Source: Megaustenia siamemsis | Taxonomy: Eukaryota > Mollusca > Gastropoda > Stylommatophora > Ariophantidae | Assembly (NCBI GenBank): GCA_032433765.1 | Contig: JAVIAB010000025.1 | Coordinates: 33,272,115-33,336,114, forward strand | Reading direction: 5' to 3' | Length of the DNA stretch: 64,000 nt | Shown: positions 17,063 through 32,300 of the stretch, one piece after another | How positions within the stretch are numbered: position 1 is the first letter of the stretch | Layout of the letters: each line of letters begins with the position of its first letter | Program-made: the position numbers and the translations under genes | Notes under the pieces: model-generated | Told to the model about the DNA's origin: nothing | Database searches by the model: none | Seen by the model: the letters and a program-made list of their open reading frames with translations, nothing else

Positions 17063-17387
17063 CTGTGGAGGAAGGAAATAATTGAACTAAATGTGGAAAG
17101 TTCTTAACTTTTCATGGAACTTATTTTGGAATTTTCATGGAAATAAACTTTTCAGAATTTTAAAGCAGTTTCATTGGTTTCTATTCACTGTTTCAAAAGC
17201 AGGTTAAAATGCACGTAGTTTAAACAAATAAACATTGTAGTATGAGTCGCACTGTAGCCAATTTATATGTTTCACTGTCAGTTTGAAAGAGTCATATAGT
17301 ATGTTTAATTTATGAGTCACACTGTAGTCAGTTTATATAAGTCATATTGTAGTCAGATTATATAAGTCACATACTGTCTGTATCATA
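17063..17387. repeat. intron segment with degenerate ~27-bp repeats
   Basis: This is the intron between the exon acceptor and the giant satellite. From about 17243 to 17372 a decayed repeat of roughly 27-30 bp recurs three to four times (GAGTCGCACTGTAGCCA, GAGTCACACTGTAGTCAG, AAGTCATATTGTAGTCAG, each followed by TTTATAT or TTATATAA). It is unrelated to the 45/46-bp satellite that begins near 17388. The rest of the segment shows nothing. Confidence 0.6.
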
Positions 17388-20300
17388 AGTCTATACATAT
17401 TGATATCAATATTCTTACAATGATAACTAATGACAGAAAGCCTACTGATATCAATATTCTTACAATGATAAACTAATGGCAGAAAGTCTATTGATATCAA
17501 TATTCTTACAATGATAACTAATGACAGAAAGCCTACTGATATCAATATTCTTACAATGATAAACTAATGACAGAAAGTCTATTGATATCAATATTCTTAC
17601 AATGATAACTAATGACAGAAAGTCTATTGATATCAATATTCTTACAGTGATAACTAATGGCAGAAAGTCTATTGATATCAATATTCTTATAATGATAACT
17701 AATGGCAGAAAGTCTATTGATATCAATATTCTTACAATAATAAACTAATGACAGAAAGTCTATTGATATCAATATTCTTACAATAATAAACTAATGACAG
17801 AAAGTCTATTGATATCAATATTCTTACAATGATAACTAATGGCAGAAAGTCTATTGATATCAATATTCTTACAATGATAACTAATGGCAGAAAGCCTATT
17901 GATATCAATATTCTTACAATGATAACTAATGGCAGAAAGTCTATTGATATCAATATTCTTACAATGATAACTAATGGCAGAAAGTCTATTGATATCAATA
18001 TTCTTACAATGATAACTAATGACAGAAAGTCTATTGATATCAATATTCTTACAATGATAACTAATGACAGAAAGTCTATTGATATCAATATTCTTACAAT
18101 AATAAACTAATGACAGAAAGTCTATTGATATCAATATTCTTACAATAATAAACTAATGACAGAAAGTCTATTGATATCAATATTCTTACAATGATAAACT
18201 AATGACAGAAAGTCTATTGATATCAATATTCTTACAATGATAAACTAATGACAGAAAGTCTATTGATATCAATATTCTTACAATAATAAACTAATGACAG
18301 AAAGTCTATTGATATCAATATTCTTACAATGATAAACTAATGACAGAAAGTCTATTGATATCAATATTCTTACAATGATATCTAATGACAGAAAGTCTAT
18401 TGATATCAATATTCTTACAATGATAACTAATGGCAGAAAGCCTATTGATATCAATATTCTTACAATGATAACTAATGGCAGAAAGTCTATTGATATCAAT
18501 ATTCTTACAATGATAACTAATGGCAGAAAGTCTATTGATATCAATATTCTTACAATGATAACTAATGACAGAAAGTCTATTGATATCAATATTCTTACAA
18601 TGATAACTAATGACAGAAAGTCTATTGATATCAATATTCTTACAATAATAAACTAATGACAGAAAGTCTATTGATATCAATATTCTTACAATAATAAACT
18701 AATGACAGAAAGTCTATTGATATCAATATTCTTACAATAATAAACTAATGACAGAAAGTCTATTGATATCAATATTCTTACAATAATAAACTAATGACAG
18801 AAAGTCTATTGATATCAATATTCTTACAATGATAACTAATGGCAGAAAGTCTATTGATATCAATATTCTTACAATGATAACTAATGGCAGAAAGCCTATT
18901 GATCTCAATATTCTTACAATGATAACTAATGGCAGAAAGTCTATTGATATCAATATTCTTACAATGATAACTAATGGCAGAAAGTCTATTGATATCAATA
19001 TTCTTACAATGATAACTAATGACAGAAAGTCTATTGATATCAATATTCTTACAATGATAACTAATGACAGAAAGTCTATTGATATCAATATTCTTACAAT
19101 AATAAACTAATGACAGAAAGTCTATTGATATCAATATTCTTACAATAATAAACTAATGACAGAAAGTCTATTGATATCAATATTCTTACAATAATAAACT
19201 AATGACAGAAAGTCTATTGATATCAATATTCTTACAATAATAAACTAATGACAGAAAGTCTATTGATATCAATATTCTTACAATGATAACTAATGGCAGA
19301 AAGTCTATTGATATCAATATTCTTACAATGATAAACTAATGACAGAAAGTCTATTGATATCAATATTCTTACAATAATAAACTAATGACAGAAAGTCTAT
19401 TGATATCAATATTCTTACAATGATAAACTAATGACAGAAAGTCTATTGATATCAATATTCTTACAATGATAACTAATGGCAGAAAGTCTATTGATATCAA
19501 TATTCTCACAATGATAACTTATGGCAGAAAGTCTATTGATATCAATATTCTTATAATGATAACTAATGGCAGAAAGTCTATTGATATCAATATTCTTACA
19601 ATGATAACTAATGGCAGAAAGTCTATTGATATCAATATTCTTACAATGATAACTAATGGCAGAAAGTCTACTGATATCAATATTCTTACAATGATAACTA
19701 ATGGCAGAAAGTCTATTGATATCAATATTCTTACAATGATAACTAATGGCAGAATGTCTATTGATATCAATATTCTTACAATGATAACTAATGACAGAAA
19801 GTCTATTGATATCAATATTCTTACAATAATAAACTAATGACAGAAAGTCTATTGATATCAATATTCTTACAATAATAAACTAATGACAGAAAGTCTATTG
19901 ATATCAATATTCTTACAATAATAAACTAATGACAGAAAGTCTATTCATATCAATATTCTTATAATAATAAACTAATGACAGAAAGTCTATTGATATCAAT
20001 ATTCTTACAATAATAAACTAATGACAGAAAGTCTATTGATATCAATATTCTTACAATAATAAACTAATGACAGAAAGTCTATTGATATCAATATTCTTAC
20101 AATGATAACTAATGGCAGAAAGTCTATTGATATCAATATTCTTACAATGATAACTAATGGCAGAAAGTCTATTGATATCAATATTCTTACAATAATAAAC
20201 TAATGACAGAAAGTCTATTGATATCAATATTCTTACAATGATAAACTAATGACAGAAAGTCTATTGATATCAATATTCTTACAATGATAAACTAATGACA

Positions 20301-23300
20301 GAAAGTCTATTGATATCAATATTCTTACAATGATAAACTAATGACAGAAAGTCTATTGATATCAATATTATTACAATGATAAACTAATGACAGAAAGTCT
20401 ATTGATATCAATATTCTTACAATGATAAACTAATGACAGAAAGTCTATTGATATCAATATTCTTACAATGATAAACTAATGACAGAAAGTCTATTGATAT
20501 CAATATTATTACAATGATAACTAATGACAGAAAGTCTATTGATATCAATATTCTTACAATGATAAACTAATGACAGAAAGCCTATTGATATCAATATTCT
20601 TGCAATGATAAACTAATGACAGAAAGTCTATTGATATCAATATATTTACAATGATAAACTAATGACAGAAAGTCTATTGATATCAATATTCTTACAATAA
20701 TAAACTAATGACAGAAAGTCTATTGATATCAATATTCTTACAATGATAAACTAATGACAGAAAGTCTATTGATATCAATATTCTTACAATGATAAACTAA
20801 TGACAGAAAGTCTATTGATATCAATATTCTTACAATAATAAACTAATGACAGAAAGTCTATTGATATCAATATTCTTACAATGATAAACTAATGACAGAA
20901 AGTCTATTGATATCAATATTCTTACAATGATATCTAATGACAGAAAGTCTATTGATATCAATATTCTTACAATGATAAACTAATGACAGAAAGTCTATTG
21001 ATATCAATATTCTTACAATGATAAACTAATGACAGAAAGCCTATTGATATCAATATTCTTACAATGATAAACTAATGACAGAAAGTCTATTGATATCAAT
21101 ATTCTTACAATGATAAACTAATGACAGAAAGTCTATTGATATCAATATTCTTACAATGATAAACTAATGACAGAAAGTCTATATATATTGATATCAATAT
21201 TCTTACAATGATAAACTAATGACAGAAAGTCTATTGATATCAATATTCTTACAATGATAACTAATGACAGAAAGTCTATTGATATCAATATTCTTACAAT
21301 GATAACTAATGACAGAAAGTCTATTGATATCAATATTCTTACAATGATAACTAATGACAGAAAGTCTATTGATATCAATATTCTTACAATGATAACTAAT
21401 GAGAGAAAGTCTATTGACATCAATATTCTTACAATGATAACTAATGACAGAAAGTCTATTGATATCAATATTCTTACAATGATAACTAATGGCAGAAAGT
21501 CTATTGATATCAATATTCTTACAATGATAACTAATGGCAGAAAGTCTACTGATATCAATATTCTTACAATGATAACTAATGGCAGAAAGTCTATTGATAT
21601 CAATATTCTTACAATGATAACTAATGGCAGAATGTCTATTGATATCAATATTCTTACAATGATAACTAATGACAGAAAGTCTATTGATATCAATATTCTT
21701 ACAATAATAAACTAATGACAGAAAGTCTATTGATATCAATATTCTTACAATAATAAACTAATGACAGAAAGTCTATTGATATCAATATTCTTACAATAAT
21801 AAACTAATGACAGAAAGTCTATTGATATCAATATTCTTATAATAATAAACTAATGACAGAAAGTCTATTGATATCAATATTCTTACAATAATAAACTAAT
21901 GACAGAAAGTCTATTGATATCAATATTCTTACAATAATAAACTAATGACAGAAAGTCTATTGATATCAATATTCTTACAATGATAACTAATGGCAGAAAG
22001 TCTATTGATATCAATATTCTTACAATGATAACTAATGGCAGAAAGTCTATTGATATCAATATTCTTACAATAATAAACTAATGACAGAAAGTCTATTGAT
22101 ATCAATATTCTTACAATGATAAACTAATGACAGAAAGTCTATTGATATCAATATTCTTACAATGATAAACTAATGACAGAAAGTCTATTGATATCAATAT
22201 TCTTACAATGATAAACTAATGACAGAAAGTCTATTGATATCAATATTATTACAATGATAAACTAATGACAGAAAGTCTATTGATATCAATATTCTTACAA
22301 TGATAAACTAATGACAGAAAGTCTATTGATATCAATATTCTTACAATGATAAACTAATGACAGAAAGTCTATTGATATCAATATTATTACAATGATAAAC
22401 TAATGACAGAAAGTCTACTGATATCAATATTATTACAATGATAACTAATGACAGAAAGTCTATTGATATCAATATTCTTACAATGATAAACTAATGACAG
22501 AAAGCCTATTGATATCAATATTCTTACAATGATAAACTAATGACAGAAAGTCTATTGATATCAATATATTTACAATGATAAACTAATGACAGAAAGTCTA
22601 TTGATATCAATATTCTTACAATAATAAACTAATGACAGAAAGTCTATTGATATCAATATTCTTACAATGATAAACTAATGACAGAAAGTCTATTGATATC
22701 AATATTCTTACAATGATAAACTAATGACAGAAAGTCTATTGATATCAATATTCTTACAATAATAAACTAATGACAGAAAGTCTATTGATATCAATATTCT
22801 TACAATGATAAACTAATGGCAGAAAGTCTATTGATATCAATATTCTTACAATGATATCTAATGACAGAAAGTCTATTGATATCAATATTCTTACAATGAT
22901 AAACTAATGACAGAAAGTCTATTGATATCAATATTCTTACAATGATAAACTAATGACAGAAAGCCTATTGATATCAATATTCTTACAATGATAAACTAAT
23001 GACAGAAAGTCTATTGATATCAATATTCTTACAATGATAAACTAATGACAGAAAGTCTATTGATATCAATATTCTTACAATGATAAACTAATGACAGAAA
23101 GTCTATTGATATCAATATTCTTACAATGATAACTAATGACAGAAAGTCTATTGATATCAATATTCTTACAATGATAACTAATGACAGAAAGTCTATTGAT
23201 ATCAATATTCTTACAATGATAACTAATGACAGAAAGTCTATTGATATCAATATTCTTACAATGATAAACTAATGACAGAAAGTCTATATATATTGATATC

Positions 23301-26300
23301 AATATTCTTACAATGATAAACTAATGACAGAAAGTCTATTGATATCAATATTCTTACAATGATAACTAATGACAGAAAGTCTATTGATATCAATATTCTT
23401 ACAATGATAACTAATGACAGAAAGTCTATTGATATCAATATTCTTACAATGATAACTAATGACAGAAAGTCTATTGATATCAATATTCTTACAATGATAA
23501 CTAATGAGAGAAAGTCTATTGACATCAATATTCTTACAATGATAACTAATGACAGAAAGTCTATTGATATCAATATTCTTACAATGATAACTAATGGCAG
23601 AAAGTCTATTGATATCAATATTCTTACAATGATAACTAATGGCAGAAAGTCTACTGATATCAATATTCTTACAATGATAACTAATGGCAGAAAGTCTATT
23701 GATATCAATATTCTTACAATGATAACTAATGGCAGAATGTCTATTGATATCAATATTCTTACAATAATAAACTAATGACAGAAAGTCTATTGATATCAAT
23801 ATTCTTACAATAATAAACTAATGACAGAAAGTCTATTGATATCAATATTCTTACAATAATAAACTAATGACAGAAAGTCTATTGATATCAATATTCTTAC
23901 AATAATAAACTAATGACAGAAAGTCTATTGATATCAATATTCTTACAATGATAACTAATGGCAGAAAGTCTATTGATATCAATATTCTTACAATGATAAA
24001 CTAATGACAGAAAGTCTATTGATATCAATATTCTTACAATAATAAACTAATGACAGAAAGTCTATTGATATCAATATTCTTACAATGATAAACTAATGAC
24101 AGAAAGTCTATTGATATCAATATTCTTACAATGATAACTAATGGCAGAAAGTCTATTGATATCAATATTCTCACAATGATAACTAATGGCAGAAAGTCTA
24201 TTGATATCAATATTCTTATAATGATAACTAATGGCAGAAAGTCTATTGATATCAATATTCTTACAATGATAACTAATGGCAGAAAGTCTATTGATATCAA
24301 TATTCTTACAATGATAACTAATGGCAGAAAGTCTACTGATATCAATATTCTTACAATGATAACTAATGGCAGAAAGTCTATTGATATCAATATTCTTACA
24401 ATGATAACTAATGGCAGAATGTCTATTGATATCAATATTCTTACAATGATAACTAATGACAGAAAGTCTATTGATATCAATATTCTTACAATAATAAACT
24501 AATGACAGAAAGTCTATTGATATCAATATTCTTACAATAATAAACTAATGACAGAAAGTCTATTGATATCAATATTCTTACAATAATAAACTAATGACAG
24601 AAAGTCTATTGATATCAATATTCTTATAATAATAAACTAATGACAGAAAGTCTATTGATATCAATATTCTTACAATAATAAACTAATGACAGAAAGTCTA
24701 TTGATATCAATATTCTTACAATAATAAACTAATGACAGAAAGTCTATTGATATCAATATTCTTACAATGATAACTAATGGCAGAAAGTCTATTGATATCA
24801 ATATTCTTACAATGATAACTAATGGCAGAAAGTCTATTGATATCAATATTCTTACAATAATAAACTAATGACAGAAAGTCTATTGATATCAATATTCTTA
24901 CAATGATAAACTAATGACAGAAAGTCTATTGATATCAATATTCTTACAATGATAAACTAATGACAGAAAGTCTATTGATATCAATATTATTACAATGATA
25001 AACTAATGACAGAAAGTCTATTGATATCAATATTCTTACAATGATAAACTAATGACAGAAAGTCTATTGATATCAATATTCTTACAATGATAAACTAATG
25101 ACAGAAAGTCTATTGATATCAATATTATTACAATGATAACTAATGACAGAAAGTCTATTGATATCAATATTCTTACAATGATAAACTAATGACAGAAAGC
25201 CTATTGATATCAATATTCTTGCAATGATAAACTAATGACAGAAAGTCTATTGATATCAATATATTTACAATGATAAACTAATGACAGAAAGTCTATTGAT
25301 ATCAATATTCTTACAATAATAAACTAATGACAGAAAGTCTATTGATATCAATATTCTTACAATGATAAACTAATGACAGAAAGTCTATTGATATCAATAT
25401 TCTTACAATGATAAACTAATGACAGAAAGTCTATTGATATCAATATTCTTACAATAATAAACTAATGACAGAAAGTCTATTGATATCAATATTCTTACAA
25501 TGATAAACTAATGACAGAAAGTCTATTGATATCAATATTCTTACAATGATATCTAATGACAGAAAGTCTATTGATATCAATATTCTTACAATGATAAACT
25601 AATGACAGAAAGTCTATTGATATCAATATTCTTACAATGATAACTAATGGCAGAAAGTCTATTGATATCAATATTCTTACAATGATAACTAATGGCAGAA
25701 AGTCTACTGATATCAATATTCTTACAATGATAACTAATGGCAGAAAGTCTATTGATATCAATATTCTTACAATGATAACTAATGGCAGAATGTCTATTGA
25801 TATCAATATTCTTACAATGATAACTAATGACAGAAAGTCTATTGATATCAATATTCTTACAATAATAAACTAATGACAGAAAGTCTATTGATATCAATAT
25901 TCTTACAATAATAAACTAATGACAGAAAGTCTATTGATATCAATATTCTTACAATAATAAACTAATGACAGAAAGTCTATTGATATCAATATTCTTATAA
26001 TAATAAACTAATGACAGAAAGTCTATTGATATCAATATTCTTACAATAATAAACTAATGACAGAAAGTCTATTGATATCAATATTCTTACAATAATAAAC
26101 TAATGACAGAAAGTCTATTGATATCAATATTCTTACAATGATAACTAATGGCAGAAAGTCTATTGATATCAATATTCTTACAATGATAACTAATGGCAGA
26201 AAGTCTATTGATATCAATATTCTTACAATAATAAACTAATGACAGAAAGTCTATTGATATCAATATTCTTACAATGATAAACTAATGACAGAAAGTCTAT

Positions 26301-29300
26301 TGATATCAATATTCTTACAATGATAAACTAATGACAGAAAGTCTATTGATATCAATATTCTTACAATGATAAACTAATGACAGAAAGTCTATTGATATCA
26401 ATATTATTACAATGATAAACTAATGACAGAAAGTCTATTGATATCAATATTCTTACAATGATAAACTAATGACAGAAAGTCTATTGATATCAATATTCTT
26501 ACAATGATAAACTAATGACAGAAAGTCTATTGATATCAATATTATTACAATGATAAACTAATGACAGAAAGTCTACTGATATCAATATTATTACAATGAT
26601 AACTAATGACAGAAAGTCTATTGATATCAATATTCTTACAATGATAAACTAATGACAGAAAGCCTATTGATATCAATATTCTTACAATGATAAACTAATG
26701 ACAGAAAGTCTATTGATATCAATATATTTACAATGATAAACTAATGACAGAAAGTCTATTGATATCAATATTCTTACAATAATAAACTAATGACAGAAAG
26801 TCTATTGATATCAATATTCTTACAATGATAAACTAATGACAGAAAGTCTATTGATATCAATATTCTTACAATGATAAACTAATGACAGAAAGTCTATTGA
26901 TATCAATATTCTTACAATAATAAACTAATGACAGAAAGTCTATTGATATCAATATTCTTACAATGATAAACTAATGGCAGAAAGTCTATTGATATCAATA
27001 TTCTTACAATGATATCTAATGACAGAAAGTCTATTGATATCAATATTCTTACAATGATAAACTAATGACAGAAAGTCTATTGATATCAATATTCTTACAA
27101 TGATAAACTAATGACAGAAAGCCTATTGATATCAATATTCTTACAATGATAAACTAATGACAGAAAGTCTATTGATATCAATATTCTTACAATGATAAAC
27201 TAATGACAGAAAGTCTATTGATATCAATATTCTTACAATGATAAACTAATGACAGAAAGTCTATTGATATCAATATTCTTACAATGATAACTAATGACAG
27301 AAAGTCTATTGATATCAATATTCTTACAATGATAACTAATGACAGAAAGTCTATTGATATCAATATTCTTACAATGATAACTAATGACAGAAAGTCTATT
27401 GATATCAATATTCTTACAATGATAAACTAATGACAGAAAGTCTATATATATTGATATCAATATTCTTACAATGATAAACTAATGACAGAAAGTCTATTGA
27501 TATCAATATTCTTACAATGATAACTAATGACAGAAAGTCTATTGATATCAATATTCTTACAATGATAACTAATGACAGAAAGTCTATTGATATCAATATT
27601 CTTACAATGATAACTAATGACAGAAAGTCTATTGATATCAATATTCTTACAATGATAACTAATGAGAGAAAGTCTATTGATATCAATATTCTTACAATGA
27701 TAACTAATGACAGAAAGTCTATTGATATCAATATTCTTACAATGATAACTAATGACAGAAAGTCTATTGATATCAATATTCTTACAATGATAACTAATGA
27801 CAGAAAGTCTATTGATATCAATATTCTTACAATGATAAACTAATGACAGAAAGTCTATTGATATCAATATTCTTACAATGATAACTAATGACAGAAAGTC
27901 TATTGATATCAATATTCTTACAATAATAAACTAATGACAGAAAGTCTATTGATATCAATATTCTTACAATGATAAACTAATGACAGAAAGTCTATTGATA
28001 TCAATATTCTTACAATGATAAACTAATGACAGAAAGTCTATTGATATCAATATTCTTACAATAATAAACTAATGACAGAAAGTCTATTGATATCAATATT
28101 CTTACAATGATAACTAATGACAGAAAGTCTATTGATATCAATATTCTTACAATGATAAACTAATGACAGAAAGTCTATTGATATCAATATTCTTACAATG
28201 ATAAACTAATGACAGAAAGTCTATTGATATCAATATTCTTACAATGATAAACTAATGACAGAAAGTCTATTGATATCAATATTCTTACAATGATAAACTA
28301 ATGGCAGAAAGTCTATTGATATCAATATTCTTACAATGATAACTAATGGCAGAAAGTCTATTGATATCAATATTCTTACAATGATAACTAATGACAGAAA
28401 GTCTATTGATATCAATATTCTTACAATGATAACTAATGACAGAAAGTCTATTGATATCAATATTCTTACAATGATAACTAATGACAGAAAGTCTATTGAT
28501 ATCAATATTCTTACAATGATAACTAATGGCAGAAAGTCTATTGATATCAATATTCTTACAATGATAACTAATGACAGAAAGTCTATTGATATCAATATTC
28601 TTACAATGATAACTAATGACAGAAAGTCTATTGATATCAATATTCTTACAATAATAAACTAATGACAGAAAGTCTATTGATATCAATATTCTTACAATAA
28701 TAAACTAATGACAGAAAGTCTATTGATATCAATATTCTTACAATAATAAACTAATGACAGAAAGTCTATTGATATCAATATTCTTACAATAATAAACTAA
28801 TGACAGAAAGTCTATTGATATCAATATTCTTACAATAATAAACTAATGACAGAAAGTCTATTGATATCAATATTCTTACAATGATAAACTAATGACAGAA
28901 AGTCTATTGATATCAATATTCTTACAATGATAACTAATGACAGAAAGTCTATTGATATCAATATTCTTACAATGATAACTAATGACAGAAAGTCTATTGA
29001 TATCAATATTCTTACAATGATAAACTAATGACAGAAAGTCTATTGATATCAATATTCTTACAATGATAAACTAATGACAGAAAGTCTATTGATATCAATA
29101 TTCTTACAATGATAAACTAATGACAGAAAGTCTATTGATATCAATATTATTACAATGATAAACTAATGACAGAAAGTCTATTGATATCAATATTCTTACA
29201 ATGATAAACTAATGACAGAAAGTCTATTGATATCAATATTCTTACAATGATAAACTAATGACAGAAAGTCTATTGATATCAATATTATTACAATGATAAC

Positions 29301-32300
29301 TAATGACAGAAAGTCTATTGATATCAATATTCTTACAATGATAAACTAATGACAGAAAGTCTATTGATATCAATATTCTTACAATGATAAACTAATGACA
29401 GAAAGTCTATTGATATCAATATTTTACAATGATAAACTAATGACAGAAAGTCTATTGATATCAATATTCTTACAATAATAAACTAATGACAGAAAGTCTA
29501 TTGATATCAATATTCTTACAATGATAAACTAATGACAGAAAGTCTATTGATATCAATATTCTTACAATGATAAACTAATGACAGAAAGTCTATTGATATC
29601 AATATTCTTACAATAATAAACTAATGACAGAAAGTCTATTGATATCAATATTCTTACAATGATAAACTAATGACAGAAAGTCTATTGATATCAATATTCT
29701 TACAATGATATCTAATGACAGAAAGTCTATTGATATCAATATTCTTACAATGATAAACTAATGACAGAAAGTCTATTGATATCAATATTCTTACAATGAT
29801 AAACTAATGACAGAAAGTCTATTGATATCAATATTCTTACAATGATAAACTAATGACAGAAAGTCTATTGATATCAATATTCTTACAATGATAAACTAAT
29901 GACAGAAAGTCTATTGATATCAATATTCTTACAATGATAAACTAATGACAGAAAGTCTATATATATTGATATCAATATTCTTACAATGATAAACTAATGA
30001 CAGAAAGTCTATTGATATCAATATTCTTACAATGATAACTAATGACAGAAAGTCTATTGATATCAATATTCTTACAATGATAACTAATGACAGAAAGTCT
30101 ATTGATATCAATATTCTTACAATGATAACTAATGACAGAAAGTCTATTGATATCAATATTCTTACAATGATAACTAATGACAGAAAGTCTATTGATATCA
30201 ATATTCTTACAATGATAACTAATGACAGAAAGTCTATTGATATCAATATTCTTACAATGATAACTAATGACAGAAAGTCTATTGATATCAATATTCTTAC
30301 AATGATAACTAATGACAGAAAGTCTATTGATATCAATATTCTTACAATGATAACTAATGGCAGAAAGTCTATTGATATCAATATTCTTACAATGATAACT
30401 AATGGCAGAAAGTCTATTGATATCAATATTCTTACAATGATAACTAATGACAGAAAGTCTATTGATATCAATATTCTTACAATAATAAACTAATGACAGA
30501 AAGTCTATTGATATCAATATTCTTACAATGATAAACTAATGACAGAAAGTCTATTGATATCAATATTCTTACAATAATAAACTAATGACAGAAAGTCTAT
30601 TGATATCAATATTCTTACAATAATAAACTAATGACAGAAAGTCTATTGATATCAATATTCTTACAATAATAAACTAATGACAGAAAGTCTATTGATATCA
30701 ATATTCTTACAATGATAACTAATGACAGAAAGTCTATTGATATCAATATTCTTACAATGATAACTAATGACAGAAAGTCTATTGATATCAATATTCTTAC
30801 AATGATAACTAATGACAGAAAGTCTATTGATATCAATATTCTTACAATAATAAACTAATGACAGAAAGTCTATTGATATCAATATTCTTACAATAATAAA
30901 CTAATGACAGAAAGTCTATTGATATCAATATTCTTACAATAATAAACTAATGACAGAAAGTCTATTGATATCAATATTCTTACAATAATAAACTAATGAC
31001 AGAAAGTCTATTGATATCAATATTCTTACAATAATAAACTAATGACAGAAAGTCTATTGATATCAATATTCTTACAATAATAAACTAATGACAGAAAGTC
31101 TATTGATATCAATATTCTTACAATGATAACTAATGACAGAAAGTCTATTGATATCAATATTCTTACAATGATAACTAATGACAGAAAGTCTATTGATATC
31201 AATATTCTTACAATAATAAACTAATGACAGAAAGTCTATTGATATCAATATTCTTACAATGATAAACTAATGACAGAAAGTCTATTGATATCAATATTCT
31301 TACAATGATAAACTAATGACAGAAAGTCTATTGATATCAATATTCTTACAATGATAAACTAATGACAGAAAGTCTATTGATATCAATATTCTTACAATGA
31401 TAAACTAATGACAGAAAGTCTATTGATATCAATATTCTTACAATGATAAACTAATGACAGAAAGTCTATTGATATCAATATTCTTACAATGATAAACTAA
31501 TGACAGAAAGTCTATTGATATCAATATTATTACAATGATAACTAATGACAGAAAGTCTATTGATATCAATATTCTTACAATGATAAACTAATGACAGAAA
31601 GTCTATTGATATCAATATTCTTACAATGATAAACTAATGACAGAAAGTCTATTGATATCAATATTTTACAATGATAAACTAATGACAGAAAGTCTATTGA
31701 TATCAATATTCTTACAATAATAAACTAATGACAGAAAGTCTATTGATATCAATATTCTTACAATGATAAACTAATGACAGAAAGTCTATTGATATCAATA
31801 TTCTTACAATGATAAACTAATGACAGAAAGTCTATTGATATCAATATTCTTACAATAATAAACTAATGACAGAAAGTCTATTGATATCAATATTCTTACA
31901 ATGATAAACTAATGACAGAAAGTCTATTGATATCAATATTCTTACAATGATAACTAATGACAGAAAGTCTATTGATATCAATATTCTTACAATGATAAAC
32001 TAATGACAGAAAGTCTATTGATATCAATATTCTTACAATGATAAACTAATGACAGAAAGTCTATTGATATCAATATTCTTACAATGATAAACTAATGACA
32101 GAAAGTCTATTGATATCAATATTCTTACAATGATAAACTAATGACAGAAAGTCTATTGATATCAATATTCTTACAATGATAAACTAATGACAGAAAGTCT
32201 ATTGATATCAATATTCTTACAATGATAAACTAATGACAGAAAGTCTATTGATATCAATATTCTTACAATGATAACTAATGACAGAAAGTCTATTGATATC

